In this document: one piece after another, positions 35,461 through 47,459 of the stretch
Layout of the letters: each line of letters opens with the position of its first letter
How positions within the stretch are numbered: position 1 is the first letter of the stretch
Assembly (NCBI GenBank): GCA_011526095.1
Contig: WYBA01000046.1
Coordinates: 1-48,681 of the forward strand
Source: Myxococcales bacterium
GTDB taxonomy: Bacteria; Myxococcota_A; Polyangia; Haliangiales; Haliangiaceae
Reading direction: 5' to 3'
Length of the DNA: 48,681 nucleotides
The notes under the pieces: model-generated
What the model was told of the DNA's origin: nothing
The model's database searches: none
The model's input: only the letters and a program-made list of their open reading frames with translations
Made by a program: the position numbers and the translations under genes

Positions 35461-36645
35461 ATGCGTCGCCTCGCCCGGTCCTTCCTGCTCCCCACGCTCA
35501 CCGCCACCCTGGCCCTGGCCGCGCCGCGCCTGGCCGCCGCCGACGGCGGGGGCCAGGGCGTCATCGGCGGCACCGACGCCGCCGCCGGCGCCTGGCCGGA
35601 CGTCGCGGCCGTGCTGTTCGACGGCCAGCAGGCGTGCACCGGCACGCTGATCGCGCCGAACTGGGTGCTCACCGCCGGCCACTGCGCCGACGGCGCGCTC
35701 GACGCCGTGCTGATCGGCACCTCGTCGCTGGCGCGGCCGAGCGAGGGCGAGACGATCGCGGTGATCCGCCAGATCCCGTACCCGAACTCGTGGCAGACGT
35801 TCGACGTCATGCTGCTCGAGCTGGCGCAGGCGTCGTCGCGCGCGCCGCGGACGATCGCGACCGGCTGGGCGCGCCACGACATCGTCGACGGCGCCACCGC
35901 GGCGATCGTCGGCTACGGCGCGGTCGATCAGAACGCGAACGACTACGTCGACGAGCTGCAGGAGGCGACGACGACGATCACCGACGCCAACTGCGACGAC
36001 CGCGCGGGCTGCAACGGCGGGGCGCAGCCCGACGGCGAGCTCGGCGCGGGCGGCGGCGGCATCGACACCTGCCCCGGCGACTCGGGCGGGCCGCTCTACC
36101 TCGTCACCGACTACGGCGTGTTCCTCGCCGGCGTGACGTCGCGCGGCTACAACGACAACCAGTACTACTGCTCCGAGGGCGGCGTGTACGTCCGCCCCGA
36201 CGCGCTGATCGAGTGGATCGAGGAGCAGACCGGCCTCGACCTGCCGGACGCGCCCGGCGCGGTCGCCGAGCCGCTGGTCGCCGAGACCGGCGCCCCGGGC
36301 ACCGCGGCGGTCGATCCCGCCGACCCGCACGAGGGGACCTCCCACACGTTCGCGATCGTCACGCCGCCGCTGCACGGCACCGCGACCGTCGACGCCGACG
36401 GCGTCGTGACCTACACCAGCGAGGTCGGCTACCTCGGCGCCGACGAGGTCGAGATCGAGGTCGCCGACGCGGCGCTGCCGTCGCGCTCGGTCCGCACGGT
36501 CATGGCGATCGAGGTCGTCGAGGAGCTGCCCGACGAGGACGGCGGCGGGTGCTGCCAGGCCGGCAGCGGCCGCGGCACCGCCGGGCCGGTGCTGCTCGTG
36601 ATCGCGGCGCTGCTGTGGCCGCGCCGCCGCCGCGCCCGTCAGTAG
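35461..36645 (+). CDS. secreted trypsin-like protease with MYXO-CTERM-like tail
   Basis: The protein has 394 residues. After a Sec signal peptide (LAAPRLAAA), VIGGTDA marks the mature S1 peptidase. The catalytic triad is His74 (TAGHC), Asp115 (FDVMLLEL) and Ser208 (CPGDSGGP). Asp202 occupies the trypsin S1-pocket position, predicting cleavage after Lys or Arg. A beta-sandwich follows (about 270-355, cadherin/Big-like). The C-terminus is GGCC, a short linker, a hydrophobic helix (GPVLLVIAALLW) and an Arg cluster, which fits the MYXO-CTERM surface-sorting signal. The last 7 bp overlap the convergent YiiX-like gene. Confidence 0.93.
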   Translation: MRRLARSFLLPTLTATLALAAPRLAAADGGGQGVIGGTDAAAGAWPDVAAVLFDGQQACTGTLIAPNWVLTAGHCADGALDAVLIGTSSLARPSEGETIAVIRQIPYPNSWQTFDVMLLELAQASSRAPRTIATGWARHDIVDGATAAIVGYGAVDQNANDYVDELQEATTTITDANCDDRAGCNGGAQPDGELGAGGGGIDTCPGDSGGPLYLVTDYGVFLAGVTSRGYNDNQYYCSEGGVYVRPDALIEWIEEQTGLDLPDAPGAVAEPLVAETGAPGTAAVDPADPHEGTSHTFAIVTPPLHGTATVDADGVVTYTSEVGYLGADEVEIEVADAALPSRSVRTVMAIEVVEELPDEDGGGCCQAGSGRGTAGPVLLVIAALLWPRRRRARQ

Positions 36646-37319
36646 GCCGGCTCGTCGACGCCATGCTCGGCCGCGCGCCGCGCGGCGGCGATCGCCTGGA
36701 TCTGCGGATCGTCGCGGCGACCGCTGAAGTAGATCAGCTCGCCGTAGTCGAGCATCTCGCTGGGCTCGATGATCGTCGGGCGACCGAACTCGGCGTCCAT
36801 GCCGTTGGCCCACCACACCAGCTCGGTGCAGTACCAGCGGTCGGGGTTGTCGAAGCCGACCATGCCGCCGAGATCGAACTCGGCCCCGACCTCGGCCCGC
36901 GCCAGGCCGATCGTGGCGCGGCGCTCGTCGTCGGACAGCCGCGGGTTGCGGACGACCGCGATGTAGCGGTAGCGGTGCACGAACCGCTCGAGCGAGATCT
37001 CCTGGACCTGCGGGAGCACGGCCTCGACCACCGAGTCGTGGGTGAGATCCACGACCGCGGCGTGGCTGAACTCCTCCCCCGAGGTGAGCGCGACGATCGC
37101 GACGCCCGTGTTGCCATAGGACCGACCGAGCAGCCAGTCGCCGTCGCGGGCGACCCGCCGGATCTCCTCCGCCCACAGCTTGCTGATCGCGCGGTCGAGC
37201 GAGTCGTCGGCCGGGCGCTTCACGAACAGCCGGGGCGCGACCGTGTGACAGCCCGACAGCAGCAGGGCCGCGAGGACGACGCCGACGAGCGTCTGGACAG
37301 CTGTCGAGATCCGGGACAT
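36639..37319 (-). CDS. YiiX-like permuted papain-fold lipoprotein
   Basis: The protein has 226 residues. The lipoprotein signal ends in LLLSGC (Cys24). The body matches the circularly permuted NlpC/P60-like YiiX/YebB group (DUF830): DWLLGRSYGNTGVAIVALT, then His86 in FSHAAVV, and Cys164 in WYCTELVWW as the likely catalytic pair. Members are cysteine hydrolases acting on amide or ester bonds, some on lipids or the cell wall. The ATG is preceded by a recognisable -35/-10 promoter with a leader of about 45 nt, unusual here. Confidence 0.88.
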   Translation of the reverse strand: MSRISTAVQTLVGVVLAALLLSGCHTVAPRLFVKRPADDSLDRAISKLWAEEIRRVARDGDWLLGRSYGNTGVAIVALTSGEEFSHAAVVDLTHDSVVEAVLPQVQEISLERFVHRYRYIAVVRNPRLSDDERRATIGLARAEVGAEFDLGGMVGFDNPDRWYCTELVWWANGMDAEFGRPTIIEPSEMLDYGELIYFSGRRDDPQIQAIAAARRAAEHGVDEPAY

Positions 37320-37369
37320 GGCAGTTCCCCGTGGTTCCAGAACCGTGCCGCGACCTAACTGCGCGGACG

Positions 37370-37399
37370 ATTGTCGGACCACCGTGCCACTGGTGTCAA
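37370..37399 (-). promoter_or_regulatory. sigma70-type promoter of the YiiX-like gene
   Basis: TTGACA (37394-37399) and GACAAT (37370-37375) are separated by 18 bp on the - strand, about 50 bp before the ATG. It is the best housekeeping-type promoter I see. TGGCAC nearby lacks the matching -12 element, so sigma54 is excluded. Confidence 0.5.
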
Positions 37400-37469
37400 A
37401 GCCGTCAACTCCCAGACATCCCGTGGCGTACGTCACGCGAGGTGGCTACCACCCGCGCGAACGCGTCGG

Positions 37470-38045
37470 TCAGCGGCGCGGGCGGGGCACGTCGCGGTCG
37501 AGGACGGTCTTGCGGCCGTCCGCCGCCGCGGCGCGGATCGCGTCGTCGGCGATCGCGCGGACGTGGTCGGACAGCATGTCGGCGACCGCGTCGGAGGTGT
37601 TCATCCCCGAGCGATCCTTGATGTACTTCTTGAGCTTCGACACGACGATCAGCACGTCGCGATCGACCTGGCTCGACAGCGCGGGGCCGGACGACGCCAT
37701 CGGCGGGTGCGGCGCGGGCGTCGCCGCCGCCCCGACGATCTTGCGCGGGGCCGTCGGGGCGGCCGGCGCGGGCGCAGGCCTTGCGGCCTCGGGCGCGGGA
37801 TCGGCCGCGGCCTCGGCCTGCTCGCGCGCCCACTCTTCGCGGCCGGGCGCGCGCGCCTCGACCGCCCACGCCTCGCGGTGGCGCAGCGTCGCGACGTGAC
37901 TGTCCCAGCAGCTCACCGAGCAGAACACCAGGCGGGTCGCGCGCCGGTTGCACGTCGACACGCTGCACACCCAGTGGGTCTGCCCGAACTTGAGGTCCTT
38001 CCTGCACGCGCTGCAGCGCAGCCAGACGTCGTCCATGACCGACAT
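37470..38045 (-). CDS. zinc-finger / histone-fold fusion protein
   Basis: The protein has 191 residues. Residues 11-50 are a Cys-rich finger with Cys11, Cys14, Cys27, Cys32, Cys42 and Cys46 plus His24 and His50, enough ligands for two zinc ions. An Ala/Pro/Glu-rich linker (about 60-125) follows. Residues 131-187 match a single histone fold: helix SKLKKYIKDRSG, helix SDAVADMLSDHVRAIADDAIRAAAADG, then GRKTVLDRDV, nearly the archaeal GRKTIKAEDI motif. Basic residues end the chain. It is probably a DNA- or nucleoid-associated protein. It is divergent from ppc across about 50-110 bp. TACCGT is 7 nt before the ATG; a second ATG 9 nt downstream is possible. Confidence 0.82.
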   Translation of the reverse strand: MSVMDDVWLRCSACRKDLKFGQTHWVCSVSTCNRRATRLVFCSVSCWDSHVATLRHREAWAVEARAPGREEWAREQAEAAADPAPEAARPAPAPAAPTAPRKIVGAAATPAPHPPMASSGPALSSQVDRDVLIVVSKLKKYIKDRSGMNTSDAVADMLSDHVRAIADDAIRAAAADGRKTVLDRDVPRPRR

Positions 38046-38153
38046 GGCCGGCACGGTATCACCACCGCCGCGCGCGGAGCGTGAACGCCGCCCATGACGC
38101 GTGCGCGTGCCGCGCGGCTTCCGCCGGCGCGCGCGTGGCGATACAACGGCGAC

Positions 38154-40856
<2,703 letters not shown>

Positions 40857-40877
40857 GCGGCCCGAGGAGACGTCCTA

Positions 40878-40913
40878 CGGAGACGGAGACGGAGGCGGAG
40901 ACGGAGACGGAGA
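40878..40913 (+). repeat. CGGAGA hexanucleotide array, six units
   Basis: Six hexamers (five CGGAGA and one CGGAGG) in perfect register begin 21 bp after the ppc stop and end 31 bp before the next gene's start. They match the first half of the array at 19016-19087. They lie just upstream of TATGCT, the likely -10 box of the hydrolase gene. Confidence 0.82.
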
Positions 40914-40944
40914 CGCGGCGCACCGCGGGCGCTATGCTCGCCGC

Positions 40945-41838
40945 GTGCTCCGCCGCGCCGCGCTCGTCGCCGCCGCGGCGGCCGTCGCGACGGCCGCCGG
41001 CTGGGCGATCGTCCGGGCCGCGGACGGCGCCGACGCGGGCGCGCCCGCCGACGCCGGCGGCGCGGCCGTCCACCCGCTGACCGACGCGGTCGCCGCGGGC
41101 ACGCACCACCGGCTCGACACGCCACAGGGCGCGGTCCACGTCTGGGCGCCCGCGGACTACCACCCCGACGCCGCCGCGACGATCGTCTACGTCCACGGCT
41201 ACTACACCGAGATCGACCGCGCGTGGGTCGAGCACCAGCTCCCCGAGCAGTTCGCGCTGTCCGCCGCCAACGCCGTGTTCATCGCCCCGGCGTCGCCGCG
41301 CAGCTCGCGCCCCGCGGTCAAGCAGCCGTCGCTGACCGACCTGCTCGCCACCGTGTTCGACGCCACCGGCCTGCCCCGCCCCGCCGGCCCGGTGATCGCC
41401 GTCGGCCACAGCGGCGCGTACCGCACGCTGCTCGCCTGGCTCGATCACCCGCTGCTCGATCACGTCGTGCTCGTCGACGCGCTCTACGCCGAGGTCGAGC
41501 CGTTCCGCGCCTGGCTCGCCGCCTCGCCCCACCACCGGCTGATCGACGCGTCGCAGGACACGCTGCGGTGGAGCGAGGAGCTGGCGCGCGAGGCGGCTGC
41601 CGCCGGGCTCGCCGTCGTCGAGGTCGATCGCTTCCCGCCCGACGAGCGGCGCTGGCCCGACGGCGCGCGCGACGCGCGGCTGCTGCTCGTCCGGTCGCAG
41701 CACGGCCACATGCCGCTGGTCCACGGCGGCGTCGCGCTGCCGATGCTGCTCCGACTCCTCCCGATCGAGCTGCTCCCCGCCGCCCCCTGGGGCCACCCGC
41801 TGGGTGATCTCCCGCCGCGCCGCGATGCCGCGCCGTGA
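40945..41838 (+). CDS. alpha/beta-hydrolase-like exported protein
   Basis: The protein has 297 residues. An N-terminal hydrophobic segment (LVAAAAAVATAAGWAIV) is a signal peptide or anchor, followed by an Ala/Asp linker. The hydrolase fold shows TIVYVHGYYTE (oxyanion strand), VIAVGHSGAYRTLLAW (nucleophile-elbow Ser about residue 153), and LLVRSQHGHMPLVHGG with the late His. The family below superfamily level is not clear. The GTG start is in frame; an ATG 11 nt upstream is in another frame. TATGCT lies 6 nt before the GTG. The 3' end overlaps the next gene by about 14 bp, so the two are probably cotranscribed. Confidence 0.78.
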   Translation: MLRRAALVAAAAAVATAAGWAIVRAADGADAGAPADAGGAAVHPLTDAVAAGTHHRLDTPQGAVHVWAPADYHPDAAATIVYVHGYYTEIDRAWVEHQLPEQFALSAANAVFIAPASPRSSRPAVKQPSLTDLLATVFDATGLPRPAGPVIAVGHSGAYRTLLAWLDHPLLDHVVLVDALYAEVEPFRAWLAASPHHRLIDASQDTLRWSEELAREAAAAGLAVVEVDRFPPDERRWPDGARDARLLLVRSQHGHMPLVHGGVALPMLLRLLPIELLPAAPWGHPLGDLPPRRDAAP

Positions 41839-44035
41839 TACACCGACGCCGCCCGTGGCCGCCTCGCCAACGTCGTCGCCCCGCTCCGCCGCCCCGTCCC
41901 GCGCGCGCGCCGTCGCCGCCGACCCGCTGATCGGCGCCACGCTCGGCGGCGTCGCGATCGGCCTGGTCGAGGTCGTGCGGATCGGCGCGACCGCGCCCGC
42001 GCTCGCCGGCACGCTGCTGGCGCTGTTCGCCGCCGCCGGCGCGGTCGCCGGCGCGGTCACCGCCGGCGCGCTCGCGGTCGTCCGCCGCCTGCGGTGGACC
42101 GGCGCCCGCGCCGCGGTCGCGCTGGCGCTGCCGACCGCGGCGATCTGGATCCCGGTGTTCGCGACGCTGTTCGAGGGCGCGTTCGCCGCGACCCTGCCCG
42201 GCGCCGCCGCCGCGCCCTACGTCCTGCCGGTGGTCGCCGTGGCGGCCACCGCCGTCGCGATCGCGCTCGCCGCGTGGTGGCGCCGCCGCGGCGCCGGCGC
42301 CGGCCACACCGCCGCGCTCGTCGGGGCGCTCGCCGCCGGTCTCGCCGTGATCTGGCTCGCCAACCTGCGCGTGTTCCGCTCGGGCTACCCCGACCTCCAC
42401 GTCGGGCTGACCCTGATCGAGGTCGTGCTCGCCGGCCTGACCGTGCGCGCCGCCGCGCACGGCGACGGGACCGCGGCCCCGGGCGCCGCGCGCGTCGCCG
42501 TCGCGCTCGCGGTCGCCGGCGCGTTCGCCGCCGCGCTCGCGCTCGGCCTCGCCGACCCCGCCGACCGCCGCCGCGTCGCCACCGTCGGCGACGACGCGCG
42601 CCACCTCGTCCGCCTGATCCGCGGCGCGATCGACCTCGACGGCGACGGCTCCTCCGCCGTGCTCGGCGGCGGCGACTGCGACGACGGCGACGCCGCGCGC
42701 CACCCCGGCGCGCGCGACGTGCCGGGCAACGGCGTCGACGAGGACTGCGACGGCGTCGACCCGGCGCCGCGAGCGCCGGACGTCGAGGCCACCCGCCAGG
42801 CGGCGTCGATCGCCGAGTGGCGCGCCACGCCCGAGGTCGCGACGGCGCTCGCCCGCACGCGCGACCACAACGTCCTGATCCTGTCGATCGACACGCTGCG
42901 GTGGGACCTGCTCGCGCCCGACGCGCCGGGGCGCGGCGACTTCCCGCACCTCGCCGCGCTGCTCGACGGCGCGACGTCGTTCCAGCGCGGCCTCGCGCCG
43001 GCGGCCGGCACCGACGTGTCGCTGACGACGTTCGTCACCGGGCGGTGGAACCCGTTCCAGCCGCTCGACACGACGCTGCTCGAGGCGTTGCAGGAGACCG
43101 GCCGCGCCACCGGCGTGATCTTCCCGCGCGAGGTGCTGCGCTACGTCCCCGAGCCGCTGCTCACTCGCGGCGCCGACGAGCTGATGCGGCTGGTGTCGGA
43201 CGGCGGCAAGCGCGACGTCGGCGACCGGCTGACCTCGGCCGAGACCACCGACCGCGCGCTCGGCTTCCTCGACGCCCGCCCCGGCCAGCGGTTCGCGCTG
43301 TGGGCCCACTACTTCGACGTCCACGAGCACCGCCAGCTCGACGTCCCCGCCGAGCTGCTGGCGAAGGTGTCGCCCGGCACCGGCGAAGTGGCGCACCGCT
43401 ACCGGGCGCTCTTGCGCGCGGTCGACGACGAGGTCGGCCGCCTGCTCGGCGAGCTCGACCGCCGCGGCCTCGCCGACGACACGATCGTGGTGCTGTTCAG
43501 CGACCACGGCGAGAGCCTGGGCGAGGACAAGCGCCTGCCCGACAACCACGGGCTCGTCGTCTACGGCGCGCTGACCCGCGTGCCGATCGCGATCCGCGTC
43601 CCCGGCGCGCCCGTCCACGTCGACACCGAGCCGGTGTCGCTCGTCGACCTCGCCCCGACGATCCTCGGCCTGGTCGGCGCGTCCGACGCGATCGCCCCGC
43701 TCGACGGCGTCGACCTGCTCCCCAACGTCCTCGGCGCGCCCGAGCCGCTGCGCCGCCACCCCCGCGCGATCGTCATGAACGAGAGCGACCAGTGGGGCGT
43801 CGTCGAGTGGCCGTGGAAGCTGATGGTCCGGCCGGCGGACAACCTGATCGAGCTCTACGACCTCGACGCCGACCCGGGCGAGCGCGCCGACCTCGCGGCG
43901 CAGCACCCCGACAAGGTCGCCGCGCTCAAGGCGCGCTACGGCGAGTTTCCCGCCGTGCCCATGGATCGAACGCGGGCAGGACGGAAGTGGCGAGAAGCGC
44001 AAGCCCGACCGCCCACAGCGCGCGAACGACGATGA
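41825..44035 (+). CDS. membrane sulfatase-like AlkP-superfamily protein with MopE-type motif
   Basis: About 736 residues. About five to six transmembrane helices span 35-240. Then comes a MopE-type metal-binding motif, DLDGDG...GGGDCDDGDAARHPGARD...GNGVDEDCDGVD (about 270-315). The C-terminal sulfatase-like domain (about 350-720) has LSIDTLRWD, FSDHGESLGEDKRLPDNHG and VVYGALTRVPI. At the usual CxPxR nucleophile site it reads T-D-V-S-L-TTFVTG, so there is no Cys or Ser to become formylglycine. Thr is the likely nucleophile, as in phosphoethanolamine or phosphoglycerol transferases. The ATG is the second of two possible starts. Its last 110 bp overlap the convergent AlkP-like gene. Confidence 0.84.
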   Translation: MPRRDTPTPPVAASPTSSPRSAAPSRARAVAADPLIGATLGGVAIGLVEVVRIGATAPALAGTLLALFAAAGAVAGAVTAGALAVVRRLRWTGARAAVALALPTAAIWIPVFATLFEGAFAATLPGAAAAPYVLPVVAVAATAVAIALAAWWRRRGAGAGHTAALVGALAAGLAVIWLANLRVFRSGYPDLHVGLTLIEVVLAGLTVRAAAHGDGTAAPGAARVAVALAVAGAFAAALALGLADPADRRRVATVGDDARHLVRLIRGAIDLDGDGSSAVLGGGDCDDGDAARHPGARDVPGNGVDEDCDGVDPAPRAPDVEATRQAASIAEWRATPEVATALARTRDHNVLILSIDTLRWDLLAPDAPGRGDFPHLAALLDGATSFQRGLAPAAGTDVSLTTFVTGRWNPFQPLDTTLLEALQETGRATGVIFPREVLRYVPEPLLTRGADELMRLVSDGGKRDVGDRLTSAETTDRALGFLDARPGQRFALWAHYFDVHEHRQLDVPAELLAKVSPGTGEVAHRYRALLRAVDDEVGRLLGELDRRGLADDTIVVLFSDHGESLGEDKRLPDNHGLVVYGALTRVPIAIRVPGAPVHVDTEPVSLVDLAPTILGLVGASDAIAPLDGVDLLPNVLGAPEPLRRHPRAIVMNESDQWGVVEWPWKLMVRPADNLIELYDLDADPGERADLAAQHPDKVAALKARYGEFPAVPMDRTRAGRKWREAQARPPTARERR

Positions 44036-45463
44036 GCCACGTGACGCTCGCCCACGCCGTCCACCGCGCGGTGACCGGCGCGGCGGCGTCGCCCCACACC
44101 ACCGCGAGCCCGCCGCACAGCACCAGCGCCGCCGCCAGGCACGCCAGCGGGATCGCGATCGTCGCGACCACGACGCGCCACGCCGGTCGCCCCGCCCAGT
44201 GCACGGCGGCGGCGGTCCACAGCGCCGCGGCGTAGGTCGCCAGGCGCACCGCGTCGGCGATCTTGTCGCCCCGCGGGGCGTAGACGAACGACGCCGACAG
44301 GGTCGGCGCGCCGAGCGAGACGACCGCGAGCAGCAGCGCCAGCGGCCACCACCACGGCGCCCACAGCGCCGCGCGCGCGCCCAGCGCCCACGCCGTCACC
44401 GCCGCCGCGGCGAGCAGGATCAGCGCCGCGACCCACCACCGCCCCGCCGACGGGCCGGGCACCAGCTCGTCGCCGGCCAGCGGCGCGGCGAGCGCGGCCC
44501 CCAGCGGCCGGCCGCGCGACGCCGCGGGCAGGCTCGCGCCCGTCGAGTCGGCGAGCGCGCGCGACAGATCGACCAGCGCGATCGGCCCGGCGCCGGCGCC
44601 CGCCGCGACCCCGGGCCCGGCGATGCACGCGCGGACGCGCCGGATCTCCGGGGCGTGCCCGCCGTGGCCGCCGGCGGCGACGTGGCCGTGGTCCGCGAGC
44701 ACGAACCACCGCGCGTCGGGGTGCGCGGCGTCGCCGGCGGCGACGAGCTGGCCGAGCACCTCGTCCGAGGTCCGGACGGCCTCGGCCCACGCGGGCGAGC
44801 CGCGGCCCTGCTTGTGCCCGGCGGTGTCGACGCGCAGGACGTGGACGAACGCCAGCCGCGCCGGGCCGGCGACCGCGGCGCGCGCGGCCTCGATCCACGC
44901 CGTGTCCCAGCCCTCGGGCCCCTGCTTGCCGTCGCCGAGCGGCGGCTGGGCCTCGCCGAACCCGAGCGACTGGACGATGTACGGGTACGCCTCGGCGACC
45001 GCGACGGAGCCGCCGGCGCGCGCGACCTGCGCCGGGATCCCGCGCGCGCCGAGCGGGTCGGCGAGCGGGTAACCGGAGTGGAACAGCACGCCGGTCTGCT
45101 GCTGGGTCAGCCCGGTCCACAGCGCGACCTGCACCGGCAACGACACCGTCGGGAACCCGACGTCGACCCGCAGGTCGAGCCCGCGCGCGCACACCGCGCT
45201 CCACGCCGGCATCGCGAGCGCGTCGTCGAGGTTGACGCCGTCGATCAGCACGACGCGGACGAACGGCGCGGGCGCCAGCGGCGCCGGGTCGGTGCCGGGC
45301 GGCGGCGCCGGCAGCACCGGCGCGGCGCCGGGGGGCGCGTCGGTCCGCACCACCTGGCCGATGAACGCCTTGCGCACGTCCGGCAGCCAGCTCGCGAGCG
45401 CGATCAACACGAGCGCGAGCGCCACGCGGCTCGCCCGCTCGCCGACGCTCTCGCCCCAGATCG

Positions 45464-45467
<4 letters not shown>
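43926..45467 (-). CDS. membrane-anchored AlkP-superfamily hydrolase
   Basis: The protein has 513 residues. There is one N-terminal helix (VALALVLIALASWLP), then an extracytoplasmic alkaline-phosphatase-superfamily domain (about 55-320) with VVLIDGVN (metal Asp), VGFPTVSLPVQVALWTG (Thr nucleophile), RVDTAGHKQG and VLADHGHVAAGGHGGHAPE. About four to six C-terminal helices follow. This layout suggests a phosphodiesterase or phosphate-group transferase acting on envelope lipids or glycans. The GTG start overlaps the stop of the RegA-like regulator (GTGA), so it belongs to the two-component operon. The 3' end overlaps the opposing sulfatase-like gene by 110 bp. Confidence 0.82.
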
Positions 45468-46020
<553 letters not shown>

Positions 46021-46024
<4 letters not shown>

Positions 46025-47343
46025 GCCTCCGTGGATACCACGTCCGGCGGGCGCGGTTTCTCTGCCAGCACGTCGGTCGGCACGACGACCGAGACCCGGG
46101 TCCCCTCCCCCAGCCGCGAGTCGATCGTCATCGTGCCCCCGACCGACTCGATCACCGTCCGGGCCAGGAACAGCCCCAGGCCGGTGCCCGAGCCGGGCTG
46201 CTTGGTCGTGAAGAACGGCTCGCCGATCCGGGCGAGGACGTCGGGGGGCATGCCCTCGCCGAGGTCGAGCACGTCGATCCGCAGGCCCTCGGGCACGCGC
46301 TGCGCGCTGACGACGACCTTGCTGCCCTGGGGCGCGGCGTCCTGGGCGTTGGTGATGAGCGAGCGCAGCGCCTGGCAGATCGCGCGCTGCGGCAGGCGCA
46401 CGCGCAGCCGGCCGACCTCCGGCGCGACCCGGCGCTCGATCGGCGGCGCCGCGCGGATCAGCTGACAGGTCTCGTCGAGCAGCTCGTCGACCGTGCGCGC
46501 CTCGATCCCCTCGCCCGCGGCGGCGGCGGAGCCCGCCATCTGGTCGAGGATCACGCGGCACCGCCCGACCTGCTCGCGGATCAGCCGCGCGTCGTCGACG
46601 AGCGGGGCGACGGGGTCCCCGCCGAGCTTGACCAGGCTGCGCTCGAGCTCCTTGGCGACCAGCGCGACCGTGCCCAGCGGGGTCGACAGCTCGTGGGCGG
46701 CGCCGGCGGCCATCGTCGCGAGCGACGCCAGCCGCTCCTGCCGGGCGGCGAGGTTGCGCGCCTCCGCGAGCTCCTTCTCGCGATCGGCGAGCGCGTCGAG
46801 CACGCGCAGCAGGAAGTGGACGATGAACGCGGCGGCGACGCCGAGCGCGAACCACATCCCGAGCATCCGGGTGTCGTCGGCGATGTCGAGCGGGCGGTGG
46901 CCGAGCAGCAGCAAGCCGAACCCCAGGAACGACAGCCCGACCAGCGTCCAGGTCAGCGCGGCGTGGAGCAGCACGGTGGCGAGCGCGATCTGCACCAGGT
47001 AGAGGAAGCCGAACGGGTTGAGCGGCCCGCCCGTGAGGTAGAGCAGGATGGTCAGCAGCGCGACGTCGAGCGCCATCACGCCGGCGAGGTGGCCCTCGTG
47101 GACCGGGCGCGGGTCGCGGAAGTAGCCGGCGAAGATCAGGTTCGACACCAGGCCGGCGGCGACGACCGCGGCGAGCTCGACCAGCGGCAGCGGCACGTCG
47201 ACGAGCAGCGCGACGAGCGCCACGGTCGAGGCCTGCCCGGCGATCTGCGCCCACCGCAGGCGGACCAGCCACCACAGGTTGACCCGGCTGCGGTCGGGGA
47301 TCGGGCGGACGGCGAGGAGGCGGCGGGAGATGCGCGGGGGCAC
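46021..47343 (-). CDS. RegB/PrrB-type redox-sensing histidine kinase
   Basis: The protein has 440 residues. About six transmembrane helices span 35-185, with GGPLNPF at 105-111, matching the quinone-sensing GGxxNPF motif of RegB. The H box is AAGAAHELSTPLGTVALVAKEL with His217. EQVGRCRVIL places Cys262 about where the redox-active Cys of RegB lies. The ATPase has NAQDAA, DLGEGM and GSGTGLGLFLA. RegB senses the ubiquinone pool and oxygen. I chose the GTG because the longer frame runs through palindromic DNA. TACGAT lies 9 nt upstream. It is the first gene of a three-gene operon. Confidence 0.92.
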
Positions 47344-47352
47344 GGCCGGCGC

Positions 47353-47358
47353 ATCGTA
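47353..47358 (-). promoter_or_regulatory. candidate -10 box of the RegB-like operon
   Basis: TACGAT lies 9 nt before the GTG of the kinase, with no Shine-Dalgarno sequence. It is part of the short-leader set. Confidence 0.4.
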
Positions 47359-47387
47359 CGCCCGCGCCGACGCGCGCCGAAACGGCC

Positions 47388-47459
47388 GCAGGCCGCCCGG
47401 GGGCGGCCTGCTCCGCGGCCGCCTCGCGGCGGCCTGCTCGATCATCGCCTCGCGGCGAT
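47388..47459. terminator. cluster of three strong hairpins after the thioredoxin-like gene
   Basis: Three perfect stems follow each other: a 10-bp stem GCAGGCCGCC/GGCGGCCTGC with a CGGG loop (47388-47411), a 7-bp stem GGCCGCC/GGCGGCC with a TCGC loop (47417-47434), and a 6-bp stem ATCGCC/GGCGAT with a TCGC loop (47444-47459). GGCGGCCTGC occurs twice. The cluster sits between the end of the thioredoxin-like gene and the RegB promoter and probably ends the upstream transcript, though no T tract is present. Confidence 0.55.

Noticed and set aside
37376..37400. sigma54 promoter candidate upstream of the YiiX-like gene (TGGCACGG)
   Set aside because: The required TTGC at the -12 position is absent; a TTGACA/GACAAT pair fits better.
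38094..38153. Longer ppc start at the upstream ATG
   Set aside because: The extra 20 residues are Arg-rich with no similarity to PEP carboxylase N-termini. It cannot be excluded.
47344..47445. Longer RegB-like kinase start at the ATG inside the hairpin region
   Set aside because: The added N-terminus would translate palindromic DNA (Arg/Pro-rich). The GTG at 47343 gives the normal RegB N-terminus.
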